Below, piece by piece: positions 7,055 to 11,395 of a stretch of DNA of 11,395 bases. Both the position numbers and the translations under genes were made by a program. A model generated the notes under the pieces. That model saw nothing but the letters and a program-made list of their open reading frames with translations, made no database searches and was not told where the DNA came from. Each line of letters opens with the position of its first letter. Position 1 is the stretch's first letter. The DNA is from Flavobacteriales bacterium (lineage in GTDB: Bacteria; Bacteroidota; Bacteroidia; Flavobacteriales_D; Parvicellaceae): the NCBI GenBank assembly GCA_027047735.1, contig JALTUD010000650.1:1-11395 (forward strand), given 5' to 3'.

Positions 7055-7814
7055 TATAAAATATACAATCGTTCTACTACTTGCCTTGATGAGTTTTAGT
7101 GCTTTTGCTTTAGATAAGCAAGAGGCTCAACAACTGTTTGAGGAAGCCAATAAAAAATATACGGAACAAGCATATAAAGTTGCAGATTCTTTATATACTA
7201 AGCTGGAAAAAGAAGGATTTTATTCGCCCGAACTGTATTATAATATGGGAAATGTAAACTACAAACTAAGAAACATTCCCAAAACTATTTATTATTACGA
7301 AAAGGCTCTGAAACTTTCTCCGGGAAACGAGGATATTATTCACAACCTTAAACTTGCCAACCAGCTATTGGCAGACAAAAACACCATTAAAACCTCTACA
7401 CGAATAGATGATTTACTGTATAGTTTTATTCACAGCTCGACTAACTTTTGGGCGTTGATGGCACTTTCATTTGCACTTGTCGGAGGAATGCTTTTGGTTG
7501 TTTTTGTGGTTACCCGAAACAACCGATTAAGAAAAATAACATTCTATATCGGCGTTGCTTCATTTTTATTGGCTACAACTTTTACTTACTTTGCCTCATT
7601 AGAGTATAACAAGCAAACCCACTACGAATACGGCATCATCTACTCCCCTTATGTTGAGCTGAAAACCGAACCGTCAGACAAGGCTAGTTCTGCATTTATT
7701 TTGCACGAAGGAACAAAAGTTAAAGTACTGAACGAAAACGAACATTGGTACGAAGTTTCATTCGGAGACGGACAGGTAGCGTGGTTAAAAAAAGAAGATT
7801 TACGAGTTTTTTAA
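7044..7814 (+). CDS. batE: BatE, TPR and SH3-like domain membrane protein
   Basis: The ATG at 7044 is preferred over an in-frame TTG at 7035 because it gives a compact signal peptide (MLSNIKYTIVLLLALMSFSAFA). The protein is then 256 residues. Two TPR units follow (about 26-60 and 62-95; the second reads 'YYNMGNVNYKLRNIPKTIYY' and closes with 'ALKLSPGN'). Two membrane segments come next (about 134-156 'FWALMALSFALVGGMLLVV' and 165-187 'ITFYIGVASFLLATTF'). The end is a bacterial SH3-like domain (about 195-256) with 'VELKTEPSDKAS', 'LHEGTKVKVL', 'HWYEVSFGDGQVAWL'. This order is the standard Bacteroidetes BatE layout. The TPR part probably contacts other Bat proteins and the SH3-like part may bind the cell wall or a protein partner; both are inferences from domain type. 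The 11-base overlap with batD suggests coupled translation. Confidence 0.93.
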   Translation: MLSNIKYTIVLLLALMSFSAFALDKQEAQQLFEEANKKYTEQAYKVADSLYTKLEKEGFYSPELYYNMGNVNYKLRNIPKTIYYYEKALKLSPGNEDIIHNLKLANQLLADKNTIKTSTRIDDLLYSFIHSSTNFWALMALSFALVGGMLLVVFVVTRNNRLRKITFYIGVASFLLATTFTYFASLEYNKQTHYEYGIIYSPYVELKTEPSDKASSAFILHEGTKVKVLNENEHWYEVSFGDGQVAWLKKEDLRVF

Positions 7815-7835
7815 TGTTTCTTTGAATCAACAACT

Positions 7836-8267
7836 ATGAATTTACCGATGACTAAAACGATTATATTTACCGCCCTTTCATTTCTTTTTATAGCGTGTAC
7901 ATCACAAGAAAAAAACAAAGCCCAAGAGAAGGAAATTGTACAACCTGCAAGCGAAACAAATTCAGGGTTAAACGGTGAACAAATCACTCGCTATCCTAAT
8001 GGACAAATCAAGCTAAAAGGAAACCTTAAAGACGGTAAAAAAACAGGAATCTGGTACGCCTACTATGAGAACGGAATAAAACAAAGTGAAAACGAATACG
8101 AGTATGATATCCTAAATGGAAAATCGGCTACGTTTTATCCCTCGGGACAACTTCGGTACATCGGTTATTTTAAAAACGGAAAAAAAGACGGACTTTGGGA
8201 ATATTATTCCAAAGAAGGAGAGTTACAAAAATCCGTTACTTTTAAAAAGGGTAAGATTCAAAAATAA
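7836..8267 (+). CDS. MORN-repeat (YwqK-like) lipoprotein
   Basis: This is a small lipoprotein of 143 residues from the ATG at 7836, or 139 from the ATG at 7848. The second Met gives the more usual short signal peptide 'MTKTIIFTALSFLFIAC', with the lipidated Cys inside a lipobox-like FIAC, so 7848 may be the real start. The mature part repeats the MORN-variant pattern: 'GEQITRYPNGQIKLKGNLKD', 'GKKTGIWYAYYENGIKQSE', 'GKSATFYPSGQLRYIGYF', 'GKKDGLWEYYSKEGELQ'. Such proteins are often auto-named 'toxin-antitoxin system YwqK family antitoxin', a label with little functional meaning here. It starts 21 bases after batE in the same direction with no visible terminator between, so it is probably co-transcribed. 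Whether it belongs to the Bat machinery is open. Confidence 0.85.
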   Translation: MNLPMTKTIIFTALSFLFIACTSQEKNKAQEKEIVQPASETNSGLNGEQITRYPNGQIKLKGNLKDGKKTGIWYAYYENGIKQSENEYEYDILNGKSATFYPSGQLRYIGYFKNGKKDGLWEYYSKEGELQKSVTFKKGKIQK

Positions 8268-8540
8268 TGTAACCTTAAATCTGCGTTTTCGTTCGCTCTA
8301 AGGTTTATCCATTTACTCATTGAAAAGAGACTTATAAATCGTTTAAACAAAAGCTACCGATGAAAGAAACGAGAGGGAGGAACGACTGAAAGCGTAGTGA
8401 ATACAACTTTTCCTGTGGGGGTAGGGGATGTAAAAATACTTTTGTTTGTTTTAAGGTGTAACAGTTTTCGTCTATTTAATTGCTTGTAGGTCAGTAGTTT
8501 CCCTTATAGGGGACAGCTTTTTTTTATTTTGGGCGTGGAG

Positions 8541-8558
8541 ATAGCAGAGCACTGCTAT
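8541..8558. repeat. Perfect 7-bp inverted repeat
   Basis: ATAGCAG-AGCA-CTGCTAT is a perfect seven-base stem with a four-base loop. It lies about 70 bases before the startless small frame and just after the T-run at 8518. No gene or T-run depends on it in an obvious way; it could be a protein-binding site or an RNA hairpin. Confidence 0.55.
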
Positions 8559-8604
8559 TGTGAATATTTGTTCTGAATTTTCCATATCCAAATATAATAT
8601 TTTT

Positions 8605-8612
8605 TAACTTTA
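8605..8612 (+). promoter_or_regulatory. Weak -7-like box before the small membrane frame
   Basis: TAACTTTA differs from TAnnTTTG only in the last base and lies 16 bases before the ATA at 8628 of the small open frame. No TTG -33 element is present at the usual distance. It is in AT-rich sequence where chance matches are common. Confidence 0.25.
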
Positions 8613-8621
8613 CCCACATAA

Positions 8622-8876
8622 AACAACATAGAGCCACTATTTTTAACATCAAGAAAAACGAAAAAAGAAGACAAAATAAGGACGGTTATCTCTGAAATAA
8701 AACAAGAGACTCCAAAAAAGAGCAACCCTCTTCTTATTATTTTGATAGTTATACCAATATTAATCTATATTACTATTTTAAAGCCAGAGACGAATAATAA
8801 TAAAGTTCAAAAAACTGAAATTAAGAAAGCTCCATGTGACTCTACAAACAAAATAATTAAGAAAAAAAGAGATTAA
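8622..8876 (+). pseudogene. Startless open frame resembling a small one-pass membrane protein
   Basis: The frame is open for 84 codons between TAA at 8619 and TAA at 8874. It encodes a charged N-terminal part ('SRKTKKEDKIRTVISEIKQ'), then one clean hydrophobic segment ('NPLLIILIVIPILIYITIL'), then a Lys-rich tail ending 'IIKKKRD'. This profile looks like a real tail-out membrane protein. However, no ATG or GTG occurs in the frame, and the only TTG lies inside the hydrophobic segment. An ATA at 8628 might be a lost ATG or a rare start. It converges on the minus-strand lipoprotein gene. It may be a gene with a mutated start, a fragment, or chance in AT-rich DNA. No family is recognised. Confidence 0.3.
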
Positions 8877-8880
8877 CTCT
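8862..8880 (-). terminator. Possible small terminator for the Rhs/lipoprotein pair
   Basis: Read on the minus strand, a short AGAG-TTAAT-CTCT hairpin lies three bases after the lipoprotein stop and runs straight into seven T's (8868-8862). The stem is only four pairs, so the call is weak, but its position right after the stop codon is suitable. Confidence 0.35.
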
Positions 8881-8883
8881 CGC

Positions 8884-9597
8884 CTATATTTCTTTTTTAT
8901 TTAAAACATTAGTATCAATGTCACATTGATTGAGAATATACTTCAATGATTCATACTCTTCTTTAAATGGTTCTCCTGCTCTTTTACATAAGAGAGTTAT
9001 GATGAACATATATCTCTTATATTTACTTTCTTTAATATCTTTGTCACAATCAAAAGAATATTGTGATAAAAGTTCATAAAAATCACTATCAAAATCTACA
9101 TCTGAGAATCCAACTTTTAAAGAATCTAATGCCTTTTGAATTCCCATACTTATACTAGGCGAGACATTATTTTTTACATACTTAGAAATATTTGCATAAT
9201 GTTGGTTTCCATTATATAAAGTGTTAAAATGCTTTACATCTGATTTAGTAAACCATTGTGTACTGCTATGATTTAAACCATTATAAGGCAGTTTAAATTC
9301 TATATAATTATACTTATTGAAATCTTTATAAAATACATAAAGAGAATAAGAATACAAGAAGTTTTCTTGATGATAATCTCTATAACTTATCATATTAGTA
9401 TCTAAGTTCATTAAATCAATAAACAAACTATCATTAATAGATGAAGCTTTAATTTCAACGTTAAAAGGAGTATTATTATAAAACTCATTAAGTTTATTAG
9501 AGATTACTACTTCATGCTTACGCTTTCTATTTAGACTAGACGAAGAACAAGAAAACAAAACAATACTAAGAACAGTAATATAAATAATATTCTTCAT
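8884..9597 (-). CDS. Lipoprotein of unknown family, possible immunity protein
   Basis: This 237-residue protein begins with a lipoprotein signal (MKNIIYITVLSIVLFSC, Cys17 followed by SSSS), so it should be anchored in the cell envelope. The rest is Asn, Tyr, Ser and Lys rich ('NLDTNMISYRDYHQENFLYS', 'YVFYKDFNKYNYIEFKLPYN') and ends in a probably helical part ('ESKYKRYMFIITLLCKRAGE', then 'YESLKYILNQCDIDTN'). I recognise no family or catalytic motif. The start lies five bases after the stop of the Rhs gene, so the two are co-transcribed. Position directly 3' of an Rhs C-terminal domain is where immunity genes sit in polymorphic toxin systems, which makes that role a reasonable guess, not a finding. 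The gene is strikingly AT-rich: the 60 bases from 9301 contain only nine G or C. This suggests recent transfer or relaxed composition. Confidence 0.75.
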   Translation of the reverse strand: MKNIIYITVLSIVLFSCSSSSLNRKRKHEVVISNKLNEFYNNTPFNVEIKASSINDSLFIDLMNLDTNMISYRDYHQENFLYSYSLYVFYKDFNKYNYIEFKLPYNGLNHSSTQWFTKSDVKHFNTLYNGNQHYANISKYVKNNVSPSISMGIQKALDSLKVGFSDVDFDSDFYELLSQYSFDCDKDIKESKYKRYMFIITLLCKRAGEPFKEEYESLKYILNQCDIDTNVLNKKEI

Positions 9598-9602
9598 AAG
9601 TA

Positions 9603-10802
9603 TCAGTTATCAAAAAAGGAATTAATAAGACTATCAGTTTTTCTTTTTCCTGCAGTTTTCTCTAATTGCTCAAGCATTTCGCCAGCATTCTCATGATACA
9701 TATTTTTTAACATTACCTTTATAGAATCTTCACCTGTCATATCTCCATTCATTCTTTTTATAGCAGACGTATAAGATTGACCTTCGTAGTAATTACCAGG
9801 AAGAACAGAAACACCTAAAGAAGCTCCATAAAACCAAGAATTATAAAGAGGCTTAAACATAGCATTATTGTCTTTGGAATAGGTGATACTCCATTCTTCA
9901 TTATAAATCAATATCTCACCAAATCCGTAACCACTTGTTGTTGTTCTTGCCCCAGCTTTCAAAGTAGAATATAGACTATTATTAACATAATTGTCTCCTA
10001 CTAAATAGGCATTTCCTTTGAAACTCATACCCACACTAAAAGAAGCGTCAAGACCTCCATAAGTAGATGTTCCTGATTCAATAATAGGACCATTATCCCA
10101 AGTTCCATATTTCGGGGGATAATGTATAGTTGTATATAAACTACCTCCAAAAATCACATCAGCACTTTCATAAGAAGTGTGAAAAGTCCAAGATCGATTT
10201 AATACTTTTGAAAAATCAAGACCTATATTATAATTTGGTGCAGGTTTATCAACATAAGTAGCATCACTCTGAGAAGTATAGGGTTCAGGTTGATTTGCTG
10301 TGGTTGGGGCTTGTTCAGGTATCCCATAAGTATTTTCTCCGTTAGCTCCACAACCTAAACAAATATTATCACCATTTGAAACCCCACCGTTACTTGAATA
10401 TGTACCTCCATTAGGAGCAAGAGTTCCTTCCTTTCCGTTAGCATCATTCTCACCTACAACGGGAGGATCTCCTTCACTATCAGCCTCACTAGGGTCACTA
10501 TAATAAATAGGATTATTATCAAAAGTAGAATACGGACTATATTGAGGGTGAGTAATTGGGTCTGTCGACCACCATCTCCCTGTTCTTGGGTCTAAATGCC
10601 TAAACTCTGTAGTATAACTATTCCCCACTCCTTTCACTTCATCATCCTTCTCCATGCCATTGAACGCATATCGATAACTCCCTACACTCCCAAATCTTCC
10701 CTCCATAGCCATACCAAAGGGGTAATAGTCAGTGTTGATTATATTGTTCACCGTTTGGAAACTTTGGTTTGTTTGATTTCGAGCTTCTTCTTTTTGATAC
10801 AT
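9603..10802 (-). CDS. Short Rhs-core protein with unrecognised C-terminal domain
   Basis: The first 105 residues hold an Rhs repeat-associated core: 'DYYPFGMAMEGR' (25-36), 'YRYAFNGMEKDDEVKG' (43-58), 'YTTEFRHLDPRTGRWWSTDP' (63-82), 'SPYSTFDNNPIYYSDP' (89-104). Full-length Rhs/YD proteins carry long repeat arrays before this core and often a secretion domain; here only about 24 residues precede it. The frame upstream of the ATG is open back to a TGA near 10866 but contains no other start. It is therefore either a truncated gene or a stand-alone tip cassette. After the core the usual 'DPDG' is 'DPSE', then comes a Gly/Asn/Thr-rich linker (about 106-195). A Gly/Ser/Tyr-rich, probably beta-strand domain follows (about 196-345, including 'GLDASFSVGMSFKGNAYLVG'), and a helical end ('SIKVMLKNMYHENAGEMLEQ', closing LINSFFDN). 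No known nuclease, protease or ADP-ribosyl motif is visible. The next gene is a lipoprotein five bases downstream, suggesting a toxin-immunity-like pair. Confidence 0.82.
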   Translation of the reverse strand: MYQKEEARNQTNQSFQTVNNIINTDYYPFGMAMEGRFGSVGSYRYAFNGMEKDDEVKGVGNSYTTEFRHLDPRTGRWWSTDPITHPQYSPYSTFDNNPIYYSDPSEADSEGDPPVVGENDANGKEGTLAPNGGTYSSNGGVSNGDNICLGCGANGENTYGIPEQAPTTANQPEPYTSQSDATYVDKPAPNYNIGLDFSKVLNRSWTFHTSYESADVIFGGSLYTTIHYPPKYGTWDNGPIIESGTSTYGGLDASFSVGMSFKGNAYLVGDNYVNNSLYSTLKAGARTTTSGYGFGEILIYNEEWSITYSKDNNAMFKPLYNSWFYGASLGVSVLPGNYYEGQSYTSAIKRMNGDMTGEDSIKVMLKNMYHENAGEMLEQLEKTAGKRKTDSLINSFFDN

Positions 10803-11159
10803 ACAACTAACTGATTTTAAAAATATTACACCATTCGAAAAGAAACAATAGCTGTGCTTTATGTATCATTAAAGCATAATTCTTAATATACTTATTAATG
10901 TATCGTGCAAAATACCGAACGGTTACTTTGCGTAGCGTTTGACCTACCTTACATTTTATTTTTTCTACAAGGACGGTTACTGTTTCCGCTATGTTATTCA
11001 ATATCGTACTTACAACAATAAACACCCTAAACAAAATAGCGTCTAATACAGAATTTGATATGTATAAATTTTCGTTCAATCGTGTAGTTTGTTCTTCTGA
11101 TAAAGGTAGTAAAAGTATTTTATTTCTTCATATTTTTTTGTTTTTTTTCTTCGGTTAAA
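10803..11159. other. Upstream region of the Rhs gene, no convincing gene
   Basis: The region is AT-rich. A 90-codon minus-strand frame (11079 to 10807) ends four bases before the Rhs ATG, but its product shows no recognisable domain, no signal peptide and no coding pattern I trust. The 7-mer GGTTACT occurs twice (10921 and 10975). No TAnnTTTG box was found on the minus strand close to the Rhs start, so the promoter is unplaced. A T-rich run near 11129-11150 is not preceded by a clear hairpin. Confidence 0.4.
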
Positions 11160-11395
11160 GTAACTAATTTCCATTTTCTTTAGCACTCATTTTACACACG
11201 TTAGGGATTGTATCCCTAACACGGGACATCTAAGCACAATAAAACGGTTTTATTTTCCTTATACTTCTTCAAAATTATTTTCCATAGCCGGTGCTATGCA
11301 AAAGAATTTTTCATCGTCTAAGAAAACTAAACTCCGTTTTCTTTGCACTCACATGCCCCGCGTTAGGGATAGAACGGCGTGTTTGAACTCCTTTT
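11160..11395 (-). repeat. Modular hairpin-rich intergenic repeat, copy 2 (inverted, cut by window edge)
   Basis: The reverse complement of 11200-11395 aligns gap-free with 5018-5212. Key parts are the palindrome GTTAGGGAT-TGT-ATCCCTAAC (11200-11220), the conserved hairpin block (about 11248-11331, core CATAGC/GCTATG at 11283-11298), and GTTAGGGATAGAACGGCGTG (11362-11381) leading into the stem-loop B side at the right edge. The two GTTAGGGAT nodes are 162 bases apart, as in copy 1. To the left of 11200, 'CTTTAGCACTCA' (about 11179-11190) echoes 'CTTTGCACTCA' (about 11341-11351) before the next node. So another degenerate module probably begins near 11160, and that left limit is uncertain. Confidence 0.85.

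Larger units (their letters stand above)
8268..8621. other. Intergenic stretch without an intact gene, with small hairpins
   Basis: No open frame with coding character is seen. A weak hairpin (AACCTTA 8271-8277 with TAAGGTT 8299-8305) directly follows the lipoprotein gene and might end the Bat transcript, although no T-run follows. A short TCCC/GGGA stem (8500-8513) is followed, after four bases, by a T8 run (8518-8525), a weak plus-strand terminator candidate. The block around 8340-8440 (with 'GAAAGCGTAGTGAAT' and a G-rich GTGGGGGTAGGGG) is richer in G than its surroundings and may be part of a dispersed repeat or a gene remnant. I cannot tell which. Confidence 0.45.

Noticed and set aside
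10596..10814. A 72-codon plus-strand frame antisense to the Rhs core.
   Set aside because: It lies wholly opposite the conserved Rhs core, whose motifs clearly define the minus strand as coding.
10807..11079. A 90-codon minus-strand frame ending four bases before the Rhs ATG.
   Set aside because: The tight spacing is suggestive, but the product has no signal peptide, domain or recognisable coding pattern, and the region is AT-rich. Kept as doubtful only.

Overview
The window is AT-rich and most likely comes from a member of the Flavobacteriia/Bacteroidetes. The evidence is the gene order DUF58 – BatD-like – batA – batB – batC – batD – batE, A-rich leaders without Shine-Dalgarno sites, a TAnnTTTG-type promoter box, lipoproteins, and an Rhs module of the 'YYPFGM … GRW.S.DP' type usual in that phylum. 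I would not name a genus from this sequence.

Region 1 (1–4888, + strand) is the first part of a Bat ('Bacteroides aerotolerance') locus. It holds the 3' part of a DUF58 protein, a membrane-anchored BatD-like protein, two VWA-domain membrane proteins (BatA, BatB) with complete MIDAS motifs, and the TPR protein BatC with a long charged tail. The genes overlap or abut, as in an operon. A moxR ATPase gene would be expected just left of the window.

Region 2 (4886–5216) is a non-coding, hairpin-rich repeat inserted exactly between the batC stop codon and batD. A second, inverted copy runs off the right edge (about 11160–11395). In both copies the 9-mer ATCCCTAAC/GTTAGGGAT recurs exactly 162 bases apart.

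Region 3 (5217–8267, + strand) has a probable own promoter, then batD and batE (11-base overlap), then a small MORN-repeat (YwqK-like) lipoprotein. Together the Bat genes would form a cell-envelope complex. BatA and BatB offer metal-dependent adhesion surfaces, BatC and BatE offer TPR scaffolds, and BatD and the BatD-like protein are anchored extracytoplasmic beta-rich proteins. DUF58 and the presumed MoxR would act on the cytoplasmic side. The exact biochemical role of the family is unsettled.

Region 4 (8268–8883) has no intact gene. It contains a hairpin-bearing block and an open frame that looks like a small one-pass membrane protein but lacks a normal start codon.

Region 5 (8884–10802, - strand) is an accessory module: an N-terminally short Rhs core fused to an unrecognised C-terminal domain, followed 5 bases later by a very AT-rich lipoprotein of unknown family. 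The layout resembles a polymorphic toxin and its immunity gene, or a silent Rhs tip cassette. The remaining 10803–11159 shows no convincing gene.
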